Shown: positions 1-10,285 of the stretch, piece after piece | Layout of the letters: every line of letters begins with the position of its first letter | How positions within the stretch are numbered: position 1 is the stretch's first letter | Assembly (NCBI GenBank): GCA_963575745.1 | Contig: CAUYUJ010020168.1 | Span: forward strand, 1-64,000 | Direction: 5' to 3' | Origin: Prorocentrum cordatum | Lineage: Eukaryota > Sar > Dinophyceae > Prorocentrales > Prorocentraceae | DNA: 64,000 bases | Position numbers and translations under genes: made by a program | Notes under the pieces: generated by a model | The model's input: the letters and a program-made list of their open reading frames with translations, nothing else | Database searches by the model: none | What the model was told of the DNA's origin: nothing

Positions 1-296
1 CCGCTGGGCGTCCCACTGGCGCCCGACGCCGAGGTCTGCGACGTGGAGGTTGCCGCACTCGTTGCAGCACTGCGGGCCTGCCGCTGGGCACGGCGCCCGC
101 GCGGCTGATCCACCCAGCCGTCCTTATTCGCCTGGGGCTTGGCTTTGGCTGCTGCATCCAGCGCCCAAGGCGGGGCAGCGTACCCACAGCCAAGGCACGT
201 GTTGCGCCAGTCCCAGTTCCACCCACCGCAGCTGCACATCCAGTACGTCCTGCTGCGCCTGCCTCCGCTGCCGCCACCCCGCGAGGAGCGCGCCAT
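1..296 (-). CDS. RanBP2-type zinc-finger protein, N-terminal part (runs off the window)
   Basis: The minus-strand frame starts at the ATG at 296-294 and stays open to base 1, giving 98 codons with no stop, so the gene is partial here. After a Ser/Gly/Arg-rich start it reads WMCSCGGWNWDWRNTCLGCG. That is the RanBP2 zinc-finger pattern (W-x-C ... C-x3-N-x6-C-x2-C), except that the first cysteine pair is C-x-C, one residue short. An Ala/Lys/Arg-rich segment follows. RanBP2 fingers bind RNA or protein, and similar fingers occur in many dinoflagellate proteins of unknown role. A perfect spliced-leader sequence lies 142 bases upstream, so this is probably a retroposed or SL-recycled gene copy. The zinc-finger frame is open back through the leader without an earlier ATG. 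An ATG right after the leader (435) opens another frame of 103 codons, which may be an upstream ORF or may mean a frameshift. Confidence 0.5.
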   Translation of the reverse strand, partial: MARSSRGGGSGGRRSRTYWMCSCGGWNWDWRNTCLGCGYAAPPWALDAAAKAKPQANKDGWVDQPRGRRAQRQARSAATSAATSTSQTSASGASGTPS

Positions 297-438
297 GGCC
301 CAGGCCACGCGGGCTGACAGGAAGCGCCTCCGCGCCGCGAATGCAGGGAGCACAACAAAAAATGCAGTGGCCCCAAGCGAGGAGCCCCTCGCGCTCGGAA
401 CGCCGCGGACGACTTGCGGCCGTCGGGTGCTCCATGGC

Positions 439-460
439 CTTGAGCCAAAATGGCTACGGA
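439..460 (-). other. Relict dinoflagellate spliced leader (perfect copy)
   Basis: The minus strand reads the full 22-nt dinoflagellate spliced leader (TCCGTAGCC then ATTTTGGCTCAAG) with no mismatch. It lies 142 bases upstream of the zinc-finger ATG and in the same direction. In dinoflagellates this sequence is added to mRNA 5' ends in trans, so a genomic copy in front of a gene is a mark of reverse-transcribed mRNA put back into the genome. No splice-donor GT and SL RNA body follow, so it is not an SL RNA gene. Confidence 0.9.
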
Positions 461-1280
461 TTGTGATCCCGTTTGTTTTGCCGTGTTCCCGCGTGTTCTG
501 CGGGTTCTGCCGTGCTCATGTGTGTGTTGCCATGTCCCTCTGTGTTCTGCAGTGCTCTCGCGCGTACTGGCGTGTTTCTGCGTGCTGGGCTGCCGTGATC
601 CTGCCAAGTGTCTGAAGATGTCTCAGGCGAACAGCTCTGTTCTAACACGCATGATCTTGAACCATGCCTTTTGAGTATCTCACTGGTCGGGGATGCTTCA
701 AGCGAGATCCGCACGCCCATACATTTAAATATGCGATGTTCATTCGCTGGTGGGTGTCTCGCGCGAAATGCGTGCTGTGAAAGACGGTGTTGCGAAGAGC
801 TAATGTTGGTGAGGATATATTCGAGCGAAGTGCTAAAGTTGAGGGACATCGAGGGCGCTCGTGGGGTCATCTTGGGCCTCGTGTGGGGCTCGTGTGGGGC
901 TGCCTCGACGCCATCAAGAACATGCCAATGCGATGTCACACACACGCCTCTTGTTTGAGCATGTCCCTACCGAAATCGTCACTATTTGAAGCCTGGTCTG
1001 GGCCGACTGGAGCCTTTTTTTCAAGAGCGGTCCCAAGACGAGGTTAGAGCAGTTGTTTTCAAAACGATGGTGTTATATTGTTTTCATGCGTTGCGGATGT
1101 CCCCGGCGAAATCGTCATTGTCGGCAGTCGTCAGGGCACTCTTGGAGCAGTCCCCTTTGGGCTCTCAGTTCTTCCTCTTGAGAACATATCGTTCCCAACC
1201 ATCATGTGGTGTTGGGTCCTCTTTTTTGAATAGCTCCCATTCCTGCTTCTGCTCGCCGCATGTCCACCCGCTGATTGCCG
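461..1280. repeat. Non-coding stretch with dispersed GATGTCTC-box copies
   Basis: No convincing gene. The stretch starts with GTGTTC/TGCC-type imperfect repeats (470-600). It then holds several copies of a short box close to GAAGATGTCTCAGGCGAA: 614-633, about 690, 750 and 960, and 1093-1115 in increasingly altered form. The same box occurs at 2190-2490, twice per unit in the family-B arrays, and singly at about 29215 and 43250. Confidence 0.5.
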
Positions 1281-2132
1281 CATACCCCATCACGAGGATC
1301 GTGGCCCCATATAGGGGTTCCGCCGAACGCCTCAGCGGCAGGGTTTGCATGCGTCCCCTCGCCCATTTCGGCACACCCGTCACGAGGATCGTGGCCCCAT
1401 CGGGAGCTCCACCGAAAGCCCCTGCGGCAGGGTTGGCACGCGTCCCCCCGCCCATTTCGGCACACCCGTCACGAGGATCGTGGCCCCATAGGGAGTTCCA
1501 CCGAAGGCCCGTGCGGCAGGGTTTGCATGCGTCCCCCCGCCCATCTTGGCACACCCCTCACGAGGATCGCGGCCCCAAGGGGAGCTCCACCGAAGGCCCC
1601 AGCGGCAGGGTTTGCATGCGTTCCCCCGCCCATTCAGGCACACCCCTAACGAGGATCGTGGCCTCATAAGGAGCTCCACAAAAGGCCCCAGCGGCAGGGT
1701 TTGCATGCGTTCCCCCGCCCATTCCGGCACATCCCTCACGATGATCGTGGCCCCATAAAAAGCCCCACTAAAGGCCTCAGCCTCAGCGGCAGGGTTTGCA
1801 TGCATGCGTCCCCCCGCCCATGTCGGCACACCACTCCCGATGATCGTGGCCCCATCGGGAGCTCCATCGAAGGCCCCAGCGGCAGGTGTTGCATACGTTC
1901 CCACGCCCATTCCTGCAAATCCCTCGCGGGGATCGTGGCCCCATAAAGAGTTCCACCGAAGGCCCCAGCTGCATGGTTTGCATGTGTGCCCCCGCTCATT
2001 TCGGCGCACCCCTCACGACGATCGTGGCCCCATAGGGAGCTCCACCGAAGGCCCCAGCGGCAGGGTTTGCATGCATCCCCCCGCCCATTCCGGCACACCC
2101 TTCACGAGGATCGCGGCCCCATAGGGTACCCA
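1281..2132 (+). repeat. Minisatellite family A, array 1 (10 units of about 89 bp)
   Basis: The core ACGAGGATCGTGGCCCCAT recurs near 1291, 1381, 1470, 1559, 1648, 1737, 1834, 1923, 2013 and 2101, a period of 88-97 bp. Each unit also carries GAGCTCCACCGAAGGCCCC and GGGTTTGCATGCGTCCCC. Long open frames on both strands across the array are by-products of the repeat. The same unit forms the array at 38.4-39.85 kb and, inverted, the clusters at 6.9, 8.5 and 9.8 kb. Confidence 0.92.
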
Positions 2133-2190
2133 CAACGCGGTACTCACGGCTGCATATGAGTGGATCCTTCGCCAAAATATATGTTTTGAA
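2133..2190 (+). repeat. Family-A array border module
   Basis: Directly after the last family-A unit comes GGGTACC, then a CAGC/GCATATG segment, then TGGATCCTTCGCCAAAAT. The same order (GGTACC, CAGCTG-like, CCTTCGCCA) follows the distant array at 39.96-40.03 kb. It appears inverted beside the clusters at 6.88 and 9.79 kb, so it is a conserved border. Confidence 0.6.
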
Positions 2191-3060
2191 GATGCCCCCT
2201 GCGAAATGCGAATGGTTTGCCGTGTTTTGTTTGTTGCGCTCCGCCGTGCTGCCGAGCAATTTCTGAAGATGTCCCTGGCGAAAACGCCGTGTTCAACATA
2301 AGCGGCAATAAAACACCTCCAGATGCATGTCATTGTCGTGAGGATGTCTCAAGCGAAACGCAAATATTTACAAATGAATTAATTTCGCGGCGATATGTGT
2401 TTCGAGGATGTATCAAGCGAAACGCTTGTTTCTGTTAGACGCGATGTCGCGAAAACCCCACGTGTGTGAGGACATCTCGAGCAAAATCGTTTTGTTGGAG
2501 GGAGCCGCTGACGAAAAAAACAAGCGCAACCATCCACCCTATATTAATATGAACTGTATTGGAAATAATACCGATTCAGCCACAATGTCCAGCGCGCTGC
2601 AGGCACCTCGAGGACGATTGTTCTACCGCAACCTCAAATCAAGAGATCCCGCGAGCTACCACAAGGCCAACCACGTGGCCGACCTGCGCGCATGCGCACC
2701 TACAAGCGTCACATATGAAGCTACCACCCTCTGGTGGGAGGCTCGCACATCAGTACCTGGCCCTCTGGCCAAGGGACTGGCGGCAGGCAGGGAAACTCAA
2801 AACGGCGCAACGCGGCAGGCGCGGCGAAGCATAGCACACCGATGCTGGAGCCGCCCTTACCAGCAGAGCAAAGCCGGCGACACTCCAGGATGGCGAAACG
2901 AGGGCGGCAGACAGACAGATCGACACCCTGTCTGCGGACTGCGGGCCGAGAACAGGGAAAAAGCAAGAGACACGCCAGCGCTGGACAAAAACACAAAATG
3001 AATTTGTGCAACAGCTGAAACCTCACCAGGGCGAGAGCACAAAACTTGGCCGAGTCTAAG
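2191..3060. other. Dispersed GATGTCTC boxes, then unassigned sequence
   Basis: 2191-2490 holds five close copies of the box (GAAGATGTCCCTGGCGAAA, GAGGATGTCTCAAGCGAAA and similar). From 2500 to 3060 the sequence is more balanced in composition and has a 197-codon plus-strand frame (2408-3001). It has no motif I recognise and its codon pattern is unconvincing. I do not call a gene here. Confidence 0.35.
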
Positions 3061-3068
3061 CATGGATG

Positions 3069-3473
3069 TCACAGACGGTTCTCACGGGCCACGGAAGAGT
3101 ACTGCACCAGCTTCCCATTCTGCTTGATCCGAAGGTCACAGAATTGGTTGGTGTAGTCGACCGCAAACCACCGGATGTAGGCGCACGGGAAGCCAAAACA
3201 CTTGGTTACAGTCGGGCCCCACACAAGCCATCTGGCGGGCGCGATGTCCGCTTTGTTGCACAGCCAAGGACTGACCTTGCTGGGCGTCCTCAACCCCGCT
3301 GCGTCGAGGAAGCAGGTACGTAGGTCCGTAGGCTGGCGTTCAACGTACACGACGGCCCGTGGTGTCGGGATCACCCTGAGCTTCCTCGAACCAAATGACT
3401 GGGCTACAGCAAAACAGGGAGATGATCGAGGCCCCGACGCGTCCCAACACATGGGCACCCACGCATCACCCAT
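3069..3473 (-). CDS. Hypothetical protein, 134 aa
   Basis: An ATG-to-stop frame of 134 residues on the minus strand, of mixed, non-repetitive composition. It is rich in aromatic and cysteine residues toward the C-terminus (for example KCFGFPCAYIRWFAVDYTNQ). That composition and the lack of simple repeats make it more gene-like than anything else in the first 14 kb. I recognise no family, and no signal peptide or membrane segment is evident. It could be an exon of a larger broken gene or a chance frame. Confidence 0.35.
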   Translation of the reverse strand: MGDAWVPMCWDASGPRSSPCFAVAQSFGSRKLRVIPTPRAVVYVERQPTDLRTCFLDAAGLRTPSKVSPWLCNKADIAPARWLVWGPTVTKCFGFPCAYIRWFAVDYTNQFCDLRIKQNGKLVQYSSVARENRL

Positions 3474-3479
3474 GGCTGT

Positions 3480-5319
3480 TGCAACTGCTGTGTCGCCGAA
3501 TTAAATAACCCCATAGCGTCGACCTGCCACAACACCCTGGCCTTCATTGGGATCGGACCACGACCACGTTCGCCCTCTGGCGATAATGGCACGGCAGACA
3601 CGGTGATAGTTCCGTGTGCTGTGCACTGGCTCGCTCCTATCATCAGCGTCAGTCGATGTCATGGAGCTCCACGCTGATCGTGCCGTCACCGAACGCTCGG
3701 CCCTCCAGCGTGGGTAACTTCGGCTAGCGATGGCGCAAAGAAGGAGAAACGATACATGTCTCGCCATCGACTGCATGCATGCTGCGCGGGGGCTTGCGAC
3801 CCCGCCGACACACGAGAAACGCCAGAAACCGCTCGAGCCAAGGCCTTTCGAAGACGTTTTTATTTGAAGACGCAACCCCAACACTGAGGTTTCGCGAGCA
3901 TTCACAGAGCCAAGACGCTTCCCGTCATCTGCCAGCCCCCTGATGGGGCCACCAGGCTGTAGGGCGAAGTTGCTGCTCCCAGCACTAGTTGCAGCGTCAA
4001 GTCTATAATGTTACAGTCCCCCCTTCTGCTTCCGGGTGAAAAATTGTTGAAGTCCGCGCGAGGGGGGGGGAGGCACCAAACCAGCAATTTACCACGCCCG
4101 GATCGCGTTGCCTGAATTCCCGAGGGGGCGCGGGACGCGTAAAAAACACGTGAGATTCGCGGCCCCGAAGCCATAATCATCAGCGGCGCCATTCTACTGG
4201 CGAAGCTTTTGACGACAAAACGCAATTCAAAAAATTAAACGTTTAATCGCAAAATGCTCGGTATAGCGTTGGACCAATCGCGGCTGACTGAACGCGAGAA
4301 CGCGAGCGCCCGCGCGATGCTCCTCGCTGCAGACTGAAGCCCCGATGGGCACCACGATCACAGCGTTTGGCGCGAAAGGGCGCGGACCGAATTGCCTGCC
4401 AATCGCGACGTTGCGATGAGGAACCGCTGCGCCAATGACAGCGGCAGCGGTGATACATCGAACAAACACCTTGGGGCAAGTGTCATTGCGACAGCGACAT
4501 CAAAGGCGCCATTACGTTCAATGACACATTGGAGGTCGCGCAACCACGCGCGAACCCCACGCGGCACTACAGCGCGCAACCGCATGACGAACGCAAACTG
4601 CACAAGCCAACGCGATGCGCGAGCCTGCGCGCGCTAACCCACAACCAGTGGCTCGCACGTGCGCGCGCGCACGTTCGAGGGCGATGGCATCGCCAGAAGT
4701 CGCGGCGCGATGGCAACTGGCTGTGCAAATTTGCAGGTCGCCAGGCGCACTTCTGTAAGTTCTTGGGGTCGCAAAACCATAATGAAAACCGCGCCGCGCA
4801 TCCAAAGCGACGCGATCACGCGAGTAGGGCCGCCCGCGCACGGCTAGGCGCGAACGCTAACCCAAGCTGGAAAAAAACCAGCGAGGTATGGAATCGGATT
4901 GCAACGGGCGCTGGTTTTCAGGGCGCGCTAAAAACGCATCGCGCGTCGAAGCGCGACCGCCAACAGTCAGCTATGAGGCTGGGCACCCTCGCTGGGAACG
5001 GTCAGAACTCAAGAGCAGCGGCCAGGAATTGATGGGCGCCTCGAACGGCGCGACAACAAAAAAGCACATCCTCTCGTCGCCACACGGCGCAAGAAGCGGC
5101 GCAGTCGACCGCGCACGTCCGCACCGCGCAGATTAGCGCAAGACGCGACGCACAACGAAGGGATTGAAAGCCCGCTCGCGCGCGCACGCGCGCACGCCGC
5201 AACGGCGGGAGCGCGCCCCCGCGGGCCTGCGCGCGTTCCGAAGGGCCGACAGCGCGCGCCAGCGCAGCCTGCGCACTGGGCGTCGACCCACCGCGGAGAC
5301 GACGTCGACGCAGAGGGTT
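3480..5319. other. CpG-rich stretch without a recognised gene
   Basis: Several short frames on both strands, none with a known motif. An AT-rich patch (4205-4250) includes the palindrome ATTAAACGTTTAAT. From about 4250 on the sequence is unusually rich in CG and GCGCGC. A similar CpG-rich texture returns at 13.54-14.04 kb. Confidence 0.3.
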
Positions 5320-5372
5320 CTGTGGAGCCAGAATACTTGAGCCAGAATGGTCGGATCCAAAATGGCAACAGA
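5320..5372 (-). other. Degenerate tandem relict spliced leaders
   Basis: Read on the minus strand: a near full-length leader (TCTGTTGCCATTTTGGATC, 5372-5352), then a truncated one (ACCATTCTGGCTCAAG, 5351-5336), then a third fragment (TATTCTGGCTCCACAG, 5335-5320). Each shares the CATTYTGGCTC heart of the dinoflagellate leader. Stacked, truncated leaders are what repeated cycles of trans-splicing and retroposition leave behind. No recognisable gene follows on the minus strand. Confidence 0.55.
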
Positions 5373-6870
5373 GGGGGGGGGCGCCGGGGGCGGCGGGGGG
5401 GGGCAGGAACGGAGGGTTTGGCGGGGCGGGGGCCGGAGGCGCAGCGGGGGGACGCAGAGTAGAGCGCGGCGAGGGGGGGAAGGGGGTCGGAGGGGAAGGA
5501 AAGGAAGGCCGCCACCATGCTTTCGCACGCAGAGGCGCGTGAAATCGCTTCGCGCTTCCATTTGGGATTATTTCCAACGTTCTCTAAGGCGTATGACGTA
5601 CTTGCAGTTCGACAGGATATGCAATCGCACCCCGTTTGGCGCGCGCAATGCGTCTGGTTAGTGTCATCGAGGCCACGGCCGTGCATAAGTGACACAACAG
5701 CCGCCCCGTCTCAACAACCATCTGTTTGATCGTTTCAACCCCCGCGCGTTCCAATCCAATGTTGGCCCTACGCTGCCCGACTGGTTCCAAAGCGGGCCCC
5801 GAGACGGCCGCGCGTGGCCCCGAGGCGGCCCGCGAGGCGCCCGCGGCGGCGCAGGAAGACATCGCGACGGCCCCTTGGGGATCCCAGAAGGCGCGCCGCG
5901 ACCAGCTAATCCTTTGATTCCGCACCGACAAGACCCACGAAGGACGCACGAGGCGGCGCAAACGCGCGCAAGGATATCCGAGGGCCCCCACCACAGCACC
6001 GACAGACAAATACTATTGATCTATCCTTGATTATATTCAAGATGTGGAGGTCCGCACCTTTCGGGCTCCCTGGCGCCCCAGGGCGGCCTTCGAGGTCCCC
6101 TAAGACCACTCCGAGACGGCCAACGACCCCTCAGAAGACCGCCCGATTGTCGGAGAGGGCCCCGAGACGGCCCATAAATCATCATAGATTATCAAACGAC
6201 GCCACAGGCGGTCTCGAAAGGAGTCCGCGAATAGGAAAAGCACTCAACCCGCGGCCGCCCAGGCGGCCCAAGAGCTCCGCAAGGTCGGCCCCCGCGCTGG
6301 TCCACAGAAGCCGACGCCATGCATGTTTCATCGTTTGTGTCCACGTTTGAAAAATCTGTCGCGTTTGTTTTCCGCATTTTCGGATGGGCCGCGAGATTTC
6401 TCCGAGCGCCCAAAAAAACTTCCAACGAGGTCCTCAACGGGGCCCATATGACGGCCCCGAACGGCCTCAAAATGACGGAAAACGAACGCAGGGCCACGCG
6501 AGGACGCGCCACGATGCCCCCCTTTATCAAGCACAAAACCTGGGACAATGCGGGGCCAGTGTGCAAATTAGCATATGCACCAATGCACCCAATGACATTT
6601 TATCAAACCTCAACTGTCCGAAACCATGCGTCTACCACATGTCAGCAACAAAAAAACTGATGTGAAAGCGCAACTGACCAAAACGAGTTTCCTGGACAAT
6701 TGAATCGCGGTTCTGATGTCTCGAATGTCATGCCGCAGGTTGCCTTCATCATCCGCCACAACACTGCGGAACCTCAACTGTTCCTAACAAATGTTTCCCT
6801 GGGCTCCTTACCACCAGGCTAACCCAACAACGCGGATAAGAAACGCCCAGCCACCAAACCAAAAAAAAAA
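5373..6870. repeat. G-rich and GACGGCCCC-type degenerate repeats
   Basis: 5373-5515 is purine/G-rich. 5770-6180 contains degenerate ten-base repeats such as CCGAGACGGCC and CCGAGGCGGCC, related to the clearer CCAAGATGGC array at 7.37-8.05 kb. 6320-6660 is non-repetitive without a recognised frame. I see no gene here. Confidence 0.4.
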
Positions 6871-6875
6871 AAACA

Positions 6876-7036
6876 ATGTAGCCTGGCGAAAAACCCAACC
6901 ATATACAACTGGGGGCTCCATGTGGGGCCGCGGACCGTGTGAGGGGTGCGTCCATGTGACGTGGCGCCGCCATGTGGACGATGCTACTGGGGCCTTCGGT
7001 GGACCCCCCTGTGGGTCCACGAACCGCGCGCTGGAT
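6876..7036 (-). repeat. Family-A minisatellite, inverted, about 1.5 units, with border module
   Basis: The border motif AGCCTGGCGAAAAACCCA (6883-6900) is followed by family-A units in reverse orientation relative to array 1: GTGTGAGGGGTGCGTCC, GGCGCCGCCATGTGGACGAT, GGGGCCTTCGGTGGACC. The complement matches array 1. Confidence 0.65.
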
Positions 7037-7037
7037 T

Positions 7038-7226
7038 TGTAGCCGCACGATTTGTGAAGACCGCATGCGGGGCGGCGCACGATTTGTGAAGACCGTCTGC
7101 GGTGTTCTTGGCCAGAGGATTTGTTAACACCGTCTGCGGGGTTTTTGGCGGCACAATGTGTTAACACCCTGGGCGCGAAACGATGTGCGAACACCTGGGC
7201 GCCGCACGATGTGGTAACAACCTGGG
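7038..7226. repeat. Minisatellite family C (about 32-36 bp units)
   Basis: Five to six copies of a unit like GCACGATTTGTTAACACC plus GTCTGCGG-G-TTTTTGGC, drifting to GATGTGGTAACAACCTGGG at the end. Two further copies lie at 8377-8450, again next to family-A units, so the two families travel together. Confidence 0.75.
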
Positions 7227-7369
7227 CGCCGCGCAGTCCCACCAGCCCTCTGGGCGTAGGTGGTTTGGGGAGTTTCCTCTTCCAACCCCCTTTCGTCCCC
7301 TTGGGGGAGGGGTTTACCCCTCCCCCTACCCCCTCCACTGGACCTGGACGGGAGGTTTCGCTGGTAGTT

Positions 7370-8060
7370 GGAGCGTCCAAGATGGCCCAAGATGGCTCCA
7401 AGAGCGCCTCGGGGAGCCCAATATGAGCTCCAATATTGCTCAAGAAGCTAGCCTCAGATGCCTCAAGACGGCTCCGAAGATGCTCCAGAAGGCCCGAAAA
7501 CCGCCCCAGGACGGCTCCGAGAGGCCAGCTAGGTCCCCCAGGAGGCCTCCAAGAGGCCCAAATCCTTCAAAAACCGAAGGAACATCAATGCGCGTTGCTT
7601 TCTCACCCTTTCGCTTCCGATGGCCTTCCGAGGCCTCAAGATGGCTCCAAGAGGGCCCAAGATAGCCCCAAGAGGGGCCCAAGATGGCCTCAAGACGGCC
7701 CCAAGAGCGCCCAAGAGCGCTCCAAGAGCGCCTCGAGATGAGCCCAAGAGGCGATTTTAGAGGATCTAGAGGGGCAGGCCTAATTAACCCCACTCTCGTC
7801 TTTGATCGATCGCCTCCAAGATGGCCCTAAGAAGCGCCAAGGAGGCCCCAAAAGGCGCCAAGATGGCCCCAAGATGGCCCCAAGATGGCCCCATCATGGC
7901 CCCAAGAGGTCCCCGAGAGGCTCCCCGGGGCACCCAAGACGCCCCAAGAGGCCTCCGGGACCGCCGAGACGCTCCCAAGACGCCCTAAGAGGCCTTCAGG
8001 ACGCCCCCAAGAGACCCCCGAAGAGACTCCGAGAGGCATCCAAGAGGCCTCTGGCCATTC
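7370..8060. repeat. Ten-base CCAAGATGGC/CCAAGAGGCC repeat array
   Basis: Dozens of imperfect decamers (AAGATGGCCC, AAGAGGCCCC, AAGACGGCCC). Because ten is not a multiple of three, every frame stays open and encodes Gly/Leu/Trp/Ser-rich or Pro/Arg-rich repeats. Those long frames are not genes. Related decamers occur at 5.8-6.1, 12.56-12.69, 12.95-13.21 and 15.18-15.31 kb. Confidence 0.85.
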
Positions 8061-8376
8061 TGCTCGCCCTTTTCCTCGTCCTCCTTTTCATTCTCGTCCT
8101 GCTCCTGCTCCTCCTCCTCCTCCTCCTCATCCGCCTATTGCTCTTCCTCCCTCTACCCTCCTCCCGCTCCCCCTTTTCCTCCTTGAGTTCCTCCTCCTCA
8201 TCGTCCTCCGATTCATCCTCCATCCTCGCCGTCTTGGGTAAGACGGGTTCCCCAGCCTTTTGTTATTCTGTATGCCCCCCCCTTCCCTGATCACCCCCAT
8301 TCGCCTGGGCATCGTTACTGCATGGGCTGTTGGGGATACGCGAAGCGTCAAGAATTTGTTGGTCTGGAACAGACTG
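8060..8376. repeat. CTC/CCT-rich microsatellite and unassigned flank
   Basis: 8080-8220 is pyrimidine-rich (CTCCT and CCTCCT runs). The rest is short unique sequence with no gene evidence. Confidence 0.6.
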
Positions 8377-8450
8377 GGCGCTACACGATTTGTTAACACC
8401 GTCAGCGGAGCTGTTGGCCGCACGATTTGTTAACATTGTTTCCGGCGGAG
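8377..8450. repeat. Minisatellite family C, two units
   Basis: CACGATTTGTTAACACCGTC and CACGATTTGTTAACATTGTT match the units at 7.04-7.23 kb. Confidence 0.75.
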
Positions 8451-8479
8451 GCGGGGTGGCAATGCCACCTCCGCGCGTC

Positions 8480-8770
8480 GCAACGCCACTTCCGCGTGTG
8501 AAGTGCACGCCCAACTGGAGCGGCGCCGCCATGTGGACCTTGCCACTGGAGTCTTCGGTGGAACTCCCTGCGGGGCCACGAACCGTGATGATGCGCGCTT
8601 AAACAAGGCGGCGCCGCCATGTGGGCCCTGCCGCTGGGCCTCCCCTCGAACTCCACGTGATGCCACGGACCGTGTCAAGTCTGCGCCCACATGGCGCGGC
8701 GCCGCCATGTGGACCGTGCCGCCGAAATCTGCGGTGGAGCTCCCTATGGGAACGACGCCCCCCCAGAAGG
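8480..8770 (-). repeat. Family-A minisatellite, inverted, about 3 units
   Basis: GGCGCCGCCATGTGGACC recurs at about 8520, 8610 and 8698, with GGTGGAACTCCCTGCGGGGC and related pieces between. Orientation is opposite to the 1.28-2.13 kb array. Confidence 0.75.
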
Positions 8771-9154
8771 GCTGGACCAAGCAAGAAGAAGGCGGGGGTG
8801 CCCGCCACCGTGTCCCCTCGCCCTCTTCCTCCTCCTCATATTCTTCCTCCTCCTCCTCCTGCAAATTTCCTCCCCCCTCCTCTCCCTCCCCCGCCGCGCC
8901 GCCATGTCCCCCCACCCCCCCCTCGCCGCATAATGCTACTGCGAACCCGCTAGGACCGCGAATCGCCCGGCGAACGCGGCACGACCTCGTGGACGCACCA
9001 GACCGCCCCGACAAACAGCCCAACCAAACTGACCGACAAACTGCCCACCCGGACCGTCGAACAAAATTTCCGGGGGGTGCATCCTAACTGTGAATTTACA
9101 CTGAATCCGCTCGGCAGCGACAGCCAGGAACGAATTTGTCGCGACACTTTCCTG

Positions 9155-9332
9155 GGTCGGTCCGATTTTTTTGTCGCGCCCGTCGTTTTTTTTTGTCGGG
9201 CCGCCTCTTTTTTTTTTGTCGGCCCATTTTGTCGGGCCGATTTTTTTTGTCGTTTGTTTTTTTTGTCGGGGAGGTTTGGTTTTTTGTCGGCCGATTCTGT
9301 CGGGGCAATCGTTTTCTTTTGTCGGCTGGGCG
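9155..9332. repeat. T-rich TTTTTTTGTCGG tandem repeat
   Basis: About ten imperfect units of 12-22 bp in which runs of 6-11 T alternate with GTCGG or GTCGGGCCGA. The minus strand reads as Lys/Asp/Arg-rich repeats. Not a gene. Confidence 0.8.
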
Positions 9333-9788
9333 CCGCCCGCAATGCATAGATGCAGGGAGGCAGACGGGTCATGTGGCAGCAAGGGCGCACGCGCAAAACG
9401 CAGAAGGATAACAAGAAGGAACGCGAACCAGGGCAAGGCAAGAACAACACGGAGGGGGCGAGGGGGGCGGCAAGAGCAGATGATGACGAACGGGAAAAGA
9501 CATTTGCTCGTGGAGTACGTGTCCCGACGGATCCACTCACAGGGGGCGCCGAAGTGATCACGGCACCTTTGGCCTCCAATCTGTAATCTCGATGCCAGCA
9601 GCACAGGCGTACGCAGGATGCTCTGTGGGCACAGTGCTCATGAAGTCCGCCCCGCGCGTGACGCAGGAAACAGGCGACGCAACTCAACTCCCTTGCGCCT
9701 GAGACCGGGCGGCCGCGCACGTCAAGAAACTCAAAGAGCCCCCGCGGTCGCCCCAAGGGGCCCCGCAAAGGCCTGTCAGGACCAGGAC
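9333..9788. other. Unassigned sequence between repeats
   Basis: Purine-rich to mixed sequence without a frame I trust. A 444-codon minus-strand frame (8950-10284) spans this and both neighbouring repeats, so I reject it as a gene. Confidence 0.3.
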
Positions 9789-10170
9789 AAAAATAGGCCT
9801 GGCGAAATAACCAACCACATGCTGCTGCGGGTACCATATGGGGCCACGATTGCGCGGGGAGCGCGCCAAGATGAGGCGGCGCCGCCATGTCGACCACGCC
9901 AATGGGGCTTCTAGTGGTACTCCACGCGGGGCCACGAACCGAGTGAAGGGTGCGCCCCAATGGGGCGCAGCCGCCATGTAGACCCTGCCACTGGGGCCCT
10001 CGAGTGAGCTCCACGCGGGGCCGCGAGCCGTGCGAGGGGTGCGCCCGCATGGGCGGTACCGCCATGGGGCCATGCCACTGGGGCCTTCGGTGGACCTCCA
10101 TTTGAGACCACGAAACGTGTGAGGGGTACGCCCAAATGAGGCGGCGCAGCCACGTGAACCTTGATCCAGC
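9789..10170 (-). repeat. Family-A minisatellite, inverted, about 4 units, with border module
   Basis: The border (GGCCTGGCGAAATAACCAAC, then GGGTACC at 9828) opens the cluster. Units follow at about 90-bp spacing with GCCGCCATG, CACTGGGGCC and GGGGCCACGAACC-type pieces. Reverse orientation relative to array 1. A second CCTGGCGAAAG lies just beyond at about 10196. Confidence 0.8.
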
Positions 10171-10285
10171 ATGGATCCTGGCACGTCGGCGGGCCTGGCG
10201 AAAGCATAAATGTATCCAAGAATTTAGGGTCTTGTCCGAGCCCATCGATATCCTCCTGCGTGAATGCATAATCTTCCTCGCCACC

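Noticed and set aside
439-460. An active SL RNA gene
   Set aside because: The leader is followed by coding-like sequence, not by a GT splice donor, Sm site and stem-loop.
7800-8060. Gly/Leu/Trp-rich repeat proteins on the minus strand
   Set aside because: Direct by-product of a ten-base repeat; every frame encodes a similar pattern.
8950-10284. 444-codon minus-strand open frame
   Set aside because: It runs through a T-rich repeat and an inverted family-A minisatellite. The frame is open because of repeat composition and has no domain.
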